From: Desulfuromonadaceae bacterium
GTDB lineage: Bacteria; Desulfobacterota; Desulfuromonadia; Desulfuromonadales; Geopsychrobacteraceae
Direction: 5' to 3'
DNA: 18,208 nucleotides
NCBI GenBank assembly: GCA_016744555.1
Contig: JADGED010000023.1
Location: 1-18,208, forward strand
How positions within the stretch are numbered: the stretch's first letter is position 1; the number at the start of each line of letters is the position of its first letter. The position numbers and the translations under genes were made by a program. Positions 7,475 to 15,990 of the stretch are shown here, piece by piece. Under the pieces are notes generated by a model. The model searched no databases, had not been told where the DNA came from, and saw nothing but the letters and a program-made list of their open reading frames with translations.

Positions 7475-10400
7475 CTACTCTAAGTCCCTGCCATTTGTTG
7501 ATGAAGTTATATCATGTACTGCTTCAGAAAAATTTCCGGTTAATTTTTTAAGTAAATAATTCGTTCCACTATCGGTTCGACCTGTGAACCAAAGAAGCAT
7601 GAAATCACTGTAAAAAGGTGCTATGTCATCTTCATCTATTGTTTCTACACGATAACCATCAAGAGAAATGTTCAATTCTACCAATTGAGTTAATTCAGTC
7701 CCTTGATAGGTAACCCACAATTTTTCACCATCATCGTCTTCGGCAATGAAGTATAACTTATCGTCTACAACAGCAATTCTTTCAATCCCAGATGAGTCAC
7801 TACCAGCATAAATATCGGCGACCAACAATGTTCCCTCTGGAGTTCCATCACTCTTCCAAAGTTCGCTACCATGGATATTTTCTTCAGCGGTGAAATATAA
7901 TGCACCATTTACATTGGTCATATTTTCTGGATAACTATCACCACCATCATTAATATCTTTAACCATAATTGTGCCGTCGATGGTGCCATCACTCTTCCAC
8001 AATTCTACGCCATAAGCAACCGTACTCGCGCTGAAAAACAAAGTGCCATCAACGTCAATTAAACTATCAAAACCTGTCACATTGTCATTGCTACTTTTGA
8101 TTATTGTGGTCCCATCTGCAGTCCCATCCGTAACGTACAGTCTTTGATCGGTAACTCCGTTGTTACTATAATCAGAATAAAAGAAAAGATTAGCCCCAAC
8201 TTGGGTCAAAAGAGTCGGTCGGCGTAGATAATTGCTGCCAACATCATAAATGATTGCGGCGCCACCGACACTAGCATCGGTTTTCCAAAGTTTCTCATCA
8301 CTGTTATCGTTATCTTCATTTGCGCTAAAATATAAAGAGCCTTCGACAACAGTTAAACTATCTCTCTCAAAATTATCAAATTCTTCGATTGTGATTGTTC
8401 CTGCACGAGTACCATCTGTTCTTGCTAACTGATAACTAAAATCAACATTAATTGACTCATAAGAGAATATCAAGAAATCACCAAAAGCCACAGCGCCGCC
8501 ATTATTAAAGTCATGAGCCATTACTTCTAGCGAAAACGTGCCCTCTGCTGTGCCGTCCGACACCCACAAATAATCATCTATTACGAAATAATTATTATTG
8601 CCTGCTTTAATAATTTTTGTATCTGGAGCAAGGGTTGATTCTGGCTCTAAATTGATATCAGCCAATATGGATGTGCCGTCGCTTGTCCCATCACTCTTCC
8701 AAAGTTCCCTACCTTTTAAGTTATCGAAAGGGACAAAGTACAAGTTATTATCAACTACAGAGATTGTTTCTGGCTGCGAATTTATGATCCCTTCATTTAT
8801 ATCTATGACTAATTGTGTTCCACTTTCTGTGCCGTCACTTCTCCATAGTTCAGTACCGTGGATACCATCATCAGCATTGAAATAAACGACACCGTCCATC
8901 ACTTGTAAATATCTTGGATTAGATCCGTCATCCCCACTTCTTATATCTTTGATTAAAAAAGTCCCTGCATTAGTCCCATCCGTCTCCCATAATTCAGCTC
9001 CAGGCCATCCCTCCGTAAAGTAAACTGTATCTCCTGCTGCTGCGAAGTATGAAGGGTAGGTTACTGGAGCGCCACTACTATCCATTACTTCAATGGTACC
9101 ATCCTCGGTTCCATCACTTCGGTAAAGTCTGTAGTTAGCATCAAAAATAATAAAACTGTTTGCGGCGACAATATTATTAATATTAGTACCTGAAGCTCCA
9201 ACGGTAATGTCTTTAACCATACTTGTTGTTGTGCCGTCACTAGTCCATAATTCAGCGCCATTACCATCGCCAGCATCAACAGCAAAATAAACTTTATTGT
9301 TGAACGAAACAATATTTCCTATCGATGCGGAATAACTTGGCGTGTTAAAATCTGCGACTTTAACAGTTCCAGCATCGGTTCCATCGGTTTTCCATAGATC
9401 AGTGTTAATCCCATCTCTTGCGGAAAAAAATAGGACACCATTTGCAACCGTTAGATTGTATGGATTGCTACCATCTACACCATCCTTAATATCTTTGACC
9501 ACAACAGTACCAATTGTTGTCCCGTCGCTCTTCCAAAGCTCATAGCCATAAAGATCAGTGTAACAAGCAAAAAACAGCTGATTATTAAACTCAACAAATT
9601 CACTAGGATTAGAATTTAAATTACCACCCCTTCCATCATCTGCATCTCTTATGTTTTTGACCAAAACAGTACCTGCTGCGGTACCATCTGTTTGCCATAA
9701 TTCATTTCCTGCTTCAAAGGTTTTTGCGGTAAAGAAAAGTGTGTCACCAACGACTAAAAAGTGGTTCGGTTCGCTACTTTCATTGCCAACATAAATATCC
9801 TTAAACAGTTCTGTACCACTTGGCGTACCATCACTTCTCCACAATTCAGTACCATGCTCACCATCGTCAGCACGGAAATAAATATTGTTATTAAACTTAA
9901 CAACTGTGTATGGGTTGGATGCTTTTGTTGCCCCCTCAATTATATCTTTTACAAATCTAAAGTTATCGATATCCCCGCTTGCATCAGTTGTCCAAAGTTC
10001 AAGTCCAGTTGTTGAGTCGCCACCGACAAAAGATCTTGAGGTAATCTGCCTAGAACCATCGTTGTTAATTTTAAGCTGAGCAAAAGACTCATTCATATGG
10101 CGCATTGCTTCACCATCAGTGACACGCCAAACTCCATTTGGTAGATTTCTATCGATGAAATTATCAAAATCAGCATCTTCAAAATCTACATTTTGAAGGT
10201 TTGCTAAAATACTTTCGTCGGGAGTAATTCCATTACTAGGATCACCATCACTATCAATACTTTGTAAGAATTGAGCTAGATTAATAGCAGCTTCAAAATT
10301 ATCAGGGTAAATGCTCATCGGTGTTACAAACTCACCAGCAGGGCAACTACCTAATTGAATACCACCAAGACTGAAAGTAACTGTGTCAGCAGTATCATAT

Positions 10401-10600
10401 TCATACCTACCTTCACTATCCGTTATGCCAGTTAAACCTGACGGTGATGAACTATAGGTTAAGCCTGCGACATAAGAATCAACAAAAGCACCAACTGAAA
10501 ATGACGTAGGATTGCCACCACTTGATGACCCTCCTCCACCACAACTAGATAAAATTAAGACTGCGCAACCTAAAAGCATACCGCCAAAAAACTTTTTCAT
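7475..10600 (-). CDS. ELWxxDGT-repeat surface lipoprotein
   Basis: 1041 residues. The N-terminus is a lipoprotein signal: MKK, a hydrophobic core, and lipobox LSSC with the lipidated cysteine at 20, then a Gly/Ser linker. Residues about 35-150 form a domain seen in large surface lipoproteins (VAGLTYSSSPSGLTG, SEGRYEYDTADTVTFSLGG, VTPMSIY) with a calcium-loop-like DSDGDPSNGI. From about 195 onward come some 17 copies of a roughly 45-50-residue repeat whose signature is ELWKSDGTxxGTxxVKDI; several are degenerate (RLYRSDGT, QLARTDGT, KLWKTDAS). Such repeats are expected to form beta-propeller-like blades; the ligand is unknown and outer-surface location is inferred. GGGAG lies about 6 nt before the ATG. 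No partner genes are adjacent. Confidence 0.9.
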   Translation of the reverse strand: MKKFFGGMLLGCAVLILSSCGGGGSSSGGNPTSFSVGAFVDSYVAGLTYSSSPSGLTGITDSEGRYEYDTADTVTFSLGGIQLGSCPAGEFVTPMSIYPDNFEAAINLAQFLQSIDSDGDPSNGITPDESILANLQNVDFEDADFDNFIDRNLPNGVWRVTDGEAMRHMNESFAQLKINNDGSRQITSRSFVGGDSTTGLELWTTDASGDIDNFRFVKDIIEGATKASNPYTVVKFNNNIYFRADDGEHGTELWRSDGTPSGTELFKDIYVGNESSEPNHFLVVGDTLFFTAKTFEAGNELWQTDGTAAGTVLVKNIRDADDGRGGNLNSNPSEFVEFNNQLFFACYTDLYGYELWKSDGTTIGTVVVKDIKDGVDGSNPYNLTVANGVLFFSARDGINTDLWKTDGTDAGTVKVADFNTPSYSASIGNIVSFNNKVYFAVDAGDGNGAELWTSDGTTTSMVKDITVGASGTNINNIVAANSFIIFDANYRLYRSDGTEDGTIEVMDSSGAPVTYPSYFAAAGDTVYFTEGWPGAELWETDGTNAGTFLIKDIRSGDDGSNPRYLQVMDGVVYFNADDGIHGTELWRSDGTESGTQLVIDINEGIINSQPETISVVDNNLYFVPFDNLKGRELWKSDGTSDGTSILADINLEPESTLAPDTKIIKAGNNNYFVIDDYLWVSDGTAEGTFSLEVMAHDFNNGGAVAFGDFLIFSYESINVDFSYQLARTDGTRAGTITIEEFDNFERDSLTVVEGSLYFSANEDNDNSDEKLWKTDASVGGAAIIYDVGSNYLRRPTLLTQVGANLFFYSDYSNNGVTDQRLYVTDGTADGTTIIKSSNDNVTGFDSLIDVDGTLFFSASTVAYGVELWKSDGTIDGTIMVKDINDGGDSYPENMTNVNGALYFTAEENIHGSELWKSDGTPEGTLLVADIYAGSDSSGIERIAVVDDKLYFIAEDDDGEKLWVTYQGTELTQLVELNISLDGYRVETIDEDDIAPFYSDFMLLWFTGRTDSGTNYLLKKLTGNFSEAVHDITSSTNGRDLE

Positions 10601-11049
10601 TCAAATCTCCCAATGTCTACTGTTTGTAACTCAACTAAAGTTTTGCATTTCTCTACCTTAGAAGACTAGTTAAAGAAAACGAAAACATTTCAATTACATG
10701 ATTCATTCCAGCACTCAATTTTACAATGTCCCACATTTTAGATTATTTTTCACTAATTATTTCTATTCCGACCCTACACCACTGCATATAGATATGCAAA
10801 AGCTTATGCATGCACCACACTAACTCATACTTAACGAGGTTACGAATGACTGCCAGTAACCTGATCATTTAACGATAAGTATCACGTGATTTATCGATAC
10901 AACTAAGGCTCAAGGAAAAGTGAATGCGCAAGAACAAAGCAGAAAGGTTGAAACCAACACCAGTGTTACGCTTTTAAAACATGTCTGAACGACTTAAAGC
11001 CTGCAATGGGACATTTTATAAACCTATCAACTACTACGGCTCTAAACGC
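10601..11049. other. Gene-free stretch with palindromes between PFOR and lipoprotein genes
   Basis: About 450 bp without a supportable gene. It holds the lipoprotein ribosome binding site and presumably its promoter. Inverted repeats seen: TGCATAT-ag-ATATGCA near 10783-10798, GGTTAC/GTAACC near 10840-10862, and CGATAA-gt-ATCACGTGAT-TTATCG at 10873-10896, which contains a perfect 10-bp palindrome. Two plus-strand ORFs of 17 and 24 codons (from 10924 and 10981) are too short to support. Confidence 0.5.
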
Positions 11050-11086
11050 AAATAGGCTCCCAACCATTACGATTGGGAGCCTATTT
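11050..11086. terminator. Terminator after the PFOR gene (perfect 14-bp stem)
   Basis: A perfect inverted repeat: 11050-11063 pairs with 11073-11086 around a 9-nt loop, 24 bp beyond the PFOR stop. The arms end in AAATA/TATTT, so a short T tract closes the stem on either strand. Confidence 0.85.
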
Positions 11087-11109
11087 GATTTAACTATGTT
11101 GCTTTAAAC

Positions 11110-14100
11110 TTACTCTTCGCCACCAAACTTCATAGCGGCAAGATTTTTGTACATTTCGTAACGACCAGCGGTGATCTTATCCGCTTTACCCAGAAGGTCT
11201 TCAGCTGCAGCTGGGTTGATCTTAGTCAAGATCTTGTAACGGTTCTGCTTCAGAGCGTAATCAGAGAACTTCATCTTTGGCTCTTTGCTCTCAAACTGCA
11301 GTGGGTTCTTACCTTCTGCAGCTAAACGAGGATCGTAACGGTATACAGGCCAGTGACCTGATGCTACGGCTTCTTTACAGCCCTCAATTGCACTGTCCAT
11401 GGCAATACCGTGAGCAATACAGTGGGTGTAAGCAATGATCAATGAAGGACCATCGTAAGCGTCAGCTTCGATAAACGCTTTAACTGCTTGAGCTGGATTA
11501 GCCAAAGAGACACTGGCAACATAAATGTTACCGTAAGACATGGTAATCATACCCAAATCTTTTTTCGGCTGAACTTTACCACCAGCAGCAAACTGAGCTA
11601 CAGCGCCCATTGGGGTTGCCTTAGAAGCCTGGCCACCGGTGTTTGAGTAAACCTCGGTATCCATAACTAAAACGTTAACGTTTTCGCCAGAAGCAAGAAC
11701 GTGGTCAAGACCACCGTAACCGATATCGTAAGCCCAACCATCACCACCATGAATCCAAACTGACTTGTTAACAAAGTAGTTGATGTTTACCAAAATTGGC
11801 TTGGCAGTAGCATCGGTACACTTCTCGATAATTGCTTTAAGCTCAGCAACACGTCCACGCTGAATCTCAATTGCTTCTTGGCTAGTTTGATCAGCATCAA
11901 GAATCTCTTGCTTTAGTGCTGCACTACCTTTACATGCAGCACAACCACAAGCGATATTCTCAGCTAACTTCTCACGCGCATAAGCGGTGTTTTTATCAAC
12001 TGCTAGGCGCATACCGTAACCAAACTCGGCATTGTCCTCAAACAGTGAGTTACTCCAAGAAGGTCCAAGACCATCTTTTCTGGTGCTCCATGGAGTAGTT
12101 GGTAAGTTACCACCGTAAATCGATGAACAGCCAGTAGCGTTAGCTACCAACATCCGGTCACCGAACAACTGGGAACAAAGCTTAACAAATGGGGTCTCAC
12201 CACAACCGGCACAAGCACCGGAGAACTCGAACATTGGTGGTAACAACTGAGTACCTTTAACGGTAGCACGGTTGATCAATGCAGGATCGGTATCTGAGAG
12301 GTTAAGGAAGAACTCAAAGTTCTCAGCTTCTGCTTCCCGAAGAGGTGCTTGGAAAGTCATGTTGATTGCCTTGCGGCCTTCAGTTTTCTTGTCTTTAGCT
12401 GGGCAGTTGTAAACACAAGCGCCACAACCGGTACAATCCTCAGGGGCTACCTGTAGAGTGTACAATTTACCTTCGAAGCCCTTGCCTTTTGGAGCACAGG
12501 TCTTAAAGGTTGCAGGTGCGCCGTTAGCTTCTGCTTCGTCATAAATCTTCATCCGGATAGCGGCATGAGGACAAACGAAAGAACAGATACCACACTGGAT
12601 ACACACGTCTTCTTCCCAAACTGGAATGTTAACGGCGATGTTACGTTTCTCAACACATGCAGTATGGGTTGGGAAAGTACCATCAGCTGGCATAGCGGAA
12701 AGAGGTAGATCCTGACCGAAACCATCGATGATTGGACCAAGGGTGGTTTTAACGGTATCGGAATAACCATCCCACTGACCGGTGGTCATTTCGATAGCAC
12801 TATCGGCAGTAGCAGGAACGGCAACCTCTTCGATATGGGTCAAACCTTCGTCAACAGCCTGCTTGTTCATGCTGACAACTTTTTCGCCGGCTTTACCGTA
12901 GGTTTTATCAACAGAATCCTTGATTTGCTCAACTGCTTGCTCTAGTGGAATAATCCCAGAGATCTTGAAGAATGCAGTTTGCATAATAACGTTGATCCGT
13001 GCTCCAAGGCCGATCTTCTCGCCTAGCGCAACACCATCAATAACGAAGAACTTCAACTTCTTGTCAATAATCTGCTGCTGTACCAACTTCGGCAAGTGAG
13101 CCCAAACCTCATCTTTACCAAAAGCAGAATTAAGAAGGAAAGTTCCACCCTCTTTTATCCCTTTAAGCATGTCGTACTTCTCAAGGAAGGAGAAGTTGTG
13201 ACAAGCAACAAAGTCGGAATGAGAGATAAGGTAGGTAGTCTTGATGTCTTGCTTACCAAAACGCAAATGTGAGGTAGTCATGCTACCAGCTTTTTTCGAG
13301 TCGTAAACGAAATAAGCTTGAACATTGTTATCGGTACACTCACCAATGATCTTGATCGAGTTCTTGTTGGCACCAACAGTACCATCAGACCCAAGACCGT
13401 AGAATTTAGCAGCATAACCATCGAATGGAACTTCAAAGCTCTTATCAAATGGAAGGCTAAGGCCCATAACATCATCTTCAAAACCGATGATGAAGTGGTT
13501 TTTAGGCTTAGTTGCTGAGCAGTTATCAAGAACCGCTTTACACATAGCCGGGTTAAACTCAAAAGAACCTAGACCATAACGGCCACCAACAACATTTGGA
13601 TAACCTTGGAAGTTGGTCAACTTGTCGGCCATACCTTCGCCAATAGCGGTACGGACAGCTTGGTACATTGGCTCGCCAATAGAACCTGGCTCTTTGGTAC
13701 GGTCAAGAACAGAAATTTGCTTAACAGAAGCTGGCAATGCTTTACAGAACTGCTCAATTGGGAACGGTAGGAACAGACGAATCTTGATCAAACCAACTTT
13801 TTCCCCTTGGGAAACTAGGTATTGAACAGTCTCTTCCATTGCTTCACTACCGGAACCCATCATTACTACAACACGCTCAGCGTCAGGGGCACCAACATAA
13901 TCTACTAGGTTGTATTGACGACCAACCAACTTAGCAAATTTGTCCATCTCACCTTGAACCAAGTTAGGCAGGTCTGAGTAGTAAGGGTTAACAGTCTCAC
14001 GACCATGGAAATAGACGTCAGGGTTTTGAGCAGTACCACGCAATTTTGGTGCTTCTGGAGATAAAGCACGCTCACGGTGAGCAGTAACTAGATCATCATC

Positions 14101-14685
14101 AATCATGTGACGCATATCGTCATGTGAAAGAGCATGAATTTTCTGCACCTCTGATGAAGTCCGGAAACCATCAAAGAAGTGGAGGAAAGGTACCCGAGAC
14201 TTCAAAGTAGAAGACTGAGAAATCATGGCAAAGTCCATAACTTCCTGTGGGCTATTTGAGCAGAGCATTGCCCAACCGGTAGAACGGCAGGACATAACGT
14301 CTGAATGGTCACCAAAGATTGATAACGCCTGAGCAGCAATTGCACGAGCCGAAACATGGAAAACTGTAGGGGTTAATTCACCCGCAATTTTAAACATGTT
14401 CGGGATCATCAACAACAGACCCTGAGAAGCGGTAAAGGTTGTGGTCAAAGCACCTGCTTGCAAAGCACCGTGAACAGCACCAGCAGCGCCACCCTCTGAT
14501 TGCATTTCAACAACTTTAGGAACTGTGCCCCAAATGTTTTTCTCTCCGACTGCACTTTTCGCGTCAGAAACTTCACCCATAACTGATGATGGGGTGATGG
14601 GATAGATAGCAATAACCTCGTTAGTTGCGTGCGCAACGTGTGCTGCGGCCGAGTTGCCATCGATGTTTACCATCTCCTTAGACAT
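11110..14685 (-). CDS. nifJ: Pyruvate:ferredoxin (flavodoxin) oxidoreductase, single-chain
   Basis: Interconverts pyruvate plus CoA with acetyl-CoA, CO2 and reduced ferredoxin, using thiamin diphosphate and three 4Fe-4S clusters, in the cytoplasm. 1191 residues matches the homodimeric NifJ/Por form. The N-terminal domain has DGNSAAAHVAHATNEV and YPITPSS. Two ferredoxin-type cluster motifs follow: CIQCGICSFVCP (around residue 695) and CTGCGACVYNCPA (around 750). The C-terminal domain supplies cysteines for the proximal cluster: CAGCGE (around 825), GCAAC (around 915) and THC (around 1085). The cofactor motif GDGWAYDIGYGGLDHV lies around 985, then NTGGQASK. AGGAGG is 5 nt from the ATG. It is 103 bp downstream of recR on the same strand, and a PdhR-like operator lies upstream of recR. 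The gap holds TTGTT-aag-AACAA, possibly a second site. Direction in vivo (pyruvate oxidation or synthesis) cannot be told. Confidence 0.97.
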   Translation of the reverse strand: MSKEMVNIDGNSAAAHVAHATNEVIAIYPITPSSVMGEVSDAKSAVGEKNIWGTVPKVVEMQSEGGAAGAVHGALQAGALTTTFTASQGLLLMIPNMFKIAGELTPTVFHVSARAIAAQALSIFGDHSDVMSCRSTGWAMLCSNSPQEVMDFAMISQSSTLKSRVPFLHFFDGFRTSSEVQKIHALSHDDMRHMIDDDLVTAHRERALSPEAPKLRGTAQNPDVYFHGRETVNPYYSDLPNLVQGEMDKFAKLVGRQYNLVDYVGAPDAERVVVMMGSGSEAMEETVQYLVSQGEKVGLIKIRLFLPFPIEQFCKALPASVKQISVLDRTKEPGSIGEPMYQAVRTAIGEGMADKLTNFQGYPNVVGGRYGLGSFEFNPAMCKAVLDNCSATKPKNHFIIGFEDDVMGLSLPFDKSFEVPFDGYAAKFYGLGSDGTVGANKNSIKIIGECTDNNVQAYFVYDSKKAGSMTTSHLRFGKQDIKTTYLISHSDFVACHNFSFLEKYDMLKGIKEGGTFLLNSAFGKDEVWAHLPKLVQQQIIDKKLKFFVIDGVALGEKIGLGARINVIMQTAFFKISGIIPLEQAVEQIKDSVDKTYGKAGEKVVSMNKQAVDEGLTHIEEVAVPATADSAIEMTTGQWDGYSDTVKTTLGPIIDGFGQDLPLSAMPADGTFPTHTACVEKRNIAVNIPVWEEDVCIQCGICSFVCPHAAIRMKIYDEAEANGAPATFKTCAPKGKGFEGKLYTLQVAPEDCTGCGACVYNCPAKDKKTEGRKAINMTFQAPLREAEAENFEFFLNLSDTDPALINRATVKGTQLLPPMFEFSGACAGCGETPFVKLCSQLFGDRMLVANATGCSSIYGGNLPTTPWSTRKDGLGPSWSNSLFEDNAEFGYGMRLAVDKNTAYAREKLAENIACGCAACKGSAALKQEILDADQTSQEAIEIQRGRVAELKAIIEKCTDATAKPILVNINYFVNKSVWIHGGDGWAYDIGYGGLDHVLASGENVNVLVMDTEVYSNTGGQASKATPMGAVAQFAAGGKVQPKKDLGMITMSYGNIYVASVSLANPAQAVKAFIEADAYDGPSLIIAYTHCIAHGIAMDSAIEGCKEAVASGHWPVYRYDPRLAAEGKNPLQFESKEPKMKFSDYALKQNRYKILTKINPAAAEDLLGKADKITAGRYEMYKNLAAMKFGGEE

Positions 14686-14788
14686 ACGTACCTCCTGTAA
14701 ATAAGTTAATAAAGTATTGTTCTTAACAAAACGAGCTAAACTTACCGATCAAAAAACTACTTATAAATTATTTAATTCGTAACTTAAT

Positions 14789-15388
14789 CTAAAACTCACG
14801 CCGTCCAGCAACTGCCTGCTGCACTGTGCCAGCATCAATATACTCAAGATCACTTCCCGAAGGGATCCCATGGGCCAAGCGTGTTACTTTAATCTTTTTA
14901 TCTCGACAAATATTTGCCAAGTAAAGCGCTGTAGCCTCACCTTCTACCGTAAAGTTGGTAGCGAGGATAATCTCTTCAATTGGTTCTTGGTCCAATCGTC
15001 GCAATAATTGCGGTATTTTTAAATCATCAGGACCGATGCCATCTAATGGTGAAAGTGCCCCATGCAAAACATGATAAAGGCCAGCATAAGAGTGACTACG
15101 CTCAATTGCCAATAGATCTTGCGGTTCCTGCACCACACAAAGGCGCTGGCTTTCACGATTCACATTTGAACAAGTCTGACACAACGCTGTTTCGGCTATA
15201 TGAAAACAGCGCTGGCAAAACCCAACCTTGCGCCGCATTTCCAATAATGCTGCAGCCAAAGCCTCGACATCCTGCTCTGAAGTCCGTAAAAGATGAAAAG
15301 CCAATCGTGCGGCTGTCTTTCTTCCAACTCCAGGAAGCTTACCTAGCTCTGCTTCTAATCGAGCAAAAGACGGAAGCGACCCTAACAT
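14789..15388 (-). CDS. recR: Recombination mediator RecR
   Basis: 199 residues, the normal length. RecR works with RecF/RecO to load RecA on gapped DNA. The helix-hairpin-helix is visible as LGKLPGVGRKTAARLAFHLL (15-34), followed by the zinc-finger cysteines C58, C61, C70 and C73, and a Toprim domain (LCVVQEPQDLLAIERS, then SPLDGIGPDDL, and TVEGEATALYL). The common TNPTVEGEAT reads TNFTVEGEAT. The ending DLEYIDAGTVQQAVAGRREF is closer to deltaproteobacterial RecR than to enteric ones. GGAG lies 8 nt before the ATG. It is the third gene of the dnaX-ybaB-recR set, but the 203-bp gap in front carries its own promoter and operator, shared with the downstream PFOR gene. Confidence 0.97.
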   Translation of the reverse strand: MLGSLPSFARLEAELGKLPGVGRKTAARLAFHLLRTSEQDVEALAAALLEMRRKVGFCQRCFHIAETALCQTCSNVNRESQRLCVVQEPQDLLAIERSHSYAGLYHVLHGALSPLDGIGPDDLKIPQLLRRLDQEPIEEIILATNFTVEGEATALYLANICRDKKIKVTRLAHGIPSGSDLEYIDAGTVQQAVAGRREF

Positions 15389-15450
15389 GAAATTTCTCCT
15401 AAATCCAACAGTTTAACGCTTAAACGCGCCACTTTCAGGGACACTAAAAT

Positions 15451-15467
15451 TCTACAAAAATCTACAA
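15451..15467. repeat. Tandem TCTACAA direct repeat in the recR leader
   Basis: TCTACAA occurs at 15451 and again at 15461, exactly 10 bp apart (one helical turn), just downstream of the palindromic operator in the recR leader. It could be a protein site; nothing else supports it. Confidence 0.25.
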
Positions 15468-15471
15468 TTTC

Positions 15472-15488
15472 ACCAAAATTTCTTTGGT
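15472..15488. promoter_or_regulatory. Second inverted repeat next to the PdhR-like operator
   Basis: ACCAAA-N5-TTTGGT (15472-15477 and 15483-15488) abuts the main palindrome and reuses the TTGGT-type half-site with a different spacing. It may be an auxiliary site. Confidence 0.3.
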
Positions 15489-15507
15489 ATATTGGTCTGA
15501 CCAATAT
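15489..15507. promoter_or_regulatory. FadR/PdhR-type (GntR family) operator upstream of recR-PFOR
   Basis: A perfect odd palindrome, 9-bp arms around one central base; on the minus strand ATATTGGTCAGACCAATAT. It contains ATTGGT-N3-ACCAAT, the operator form known for PdhR and related FadR-type GntR regulators. It starts about 8 nt after the predicted transcription start, a usual repressor position. No regulator gene is in the window. Confidence 0.6.
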
Positions 15508-15522
15508 TGAAGATATCACAAC

Positions 15523-15528
15523 ATTATA
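15523..15528 (-). promoter_or_regulatory. -10 element of the recR-PFOR promoter
   Basis: A perfect TATAAT on the minus strand, 135 nt upstream of recR. The -35 is poor (no TTGACA-like hexamer at 17 nt), which would suit a regulated promoter. Predicted start is near 15515, placing the palindromic operator at about +8 to +26. Confidence 0.5.
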
Positions 15529-15591
15529 GTTTTTCTCAACCGAAATACACAGCCTCAGTAAAAAGATTTACTATCACTAAAAAAGACAAAG

Positions 15592-15906
15592 CTAGAACAT
15601 TCCAGGAATATTCATCCCTCCAGTAACTTTATTCATCTCTTGCTGAATCATATCTTGGCTTTGCTTGATCGCTTCGTTTACTGCCGCCACGACTAAATCT
15701 TGCAACATCTCGACGTCATCTGGATCAACAACATCTTTTTCAATTTTAAGCTCAAGAACTTGCTGTTTGCCATTAACCCGTGCCGTAACCATACCGCCAC
15801 CAGCAGTTGCTTCAATCTCTTTTGTTTCCAGCTCTTGCTGCACCCGGGCAATTTTTGCCTGCATTTGCTGAGCCTGCTTCATAATATTTCCAAGACCTTT
15901 TGCCAT
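15592..15906 (-). CDS. ybaB: YbaB/EbfC family nucleoid-associated protein
   Basis: 104 residues, the usual length. YbaB/EbfC proteins are small dimeric DNA-binding proteins; the role here is inferred from the family. Seen: KGLGNIMKQAQQMQAKIARVQQEL as a helical N-terminus, the family core GGGMVTARVNGKQQVLELKI (37-56), DPDDVEMLQDLVVAAVNEA (62-80), and a Met/Gly-rich tail ending NIPGMF. AAGGAG is 7 nt before the ATG. It lies between dnaX and recR, the conserved arrangement, 84 bp after dnaX with a hairpin in the gap. Confidence 0.96.
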   Translation of the reverse strand: MAKGLGNIMKQAQQMQAKIARVQQELETKEIEATAGGGMVTARVNGKQQVLELKIEKDVVDPDDVEMLQDLVVAAVNEAIKQSQDMIQQEMNKVTGGMNIPGMF

Positions 15907-15946
15907 TTCATTACTCCTTTAAATTGTTGGAATATAATTCGTATAT

Positions 15947-15973
15947 AAAACGGGCGAACACATCGGTTCGCCC
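15947..15973 (-). terminator. Hairpin between dnaX and ybaB
   Basis: A perfect 8-bp stem (GGGCGAAC at 15952-15959 with GTTCGCCC at 15966-15973) with a 6-nt loop, followed on the minus strand by G then four T. It could be a partial terminator lowering expression of ybaB, or an RNA-processing site. Confidence 0.5.
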
Positions 15974-15990
15974 CTACGTTGCCAACGCTG

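Noticed and set aside
10924..11055. Two tiny plus-strand ORFs of 17 and 24 codons
   Set aside because: The second lacks a ribosome binding site and runs into the PFOR terminator stem; both are at chance length.
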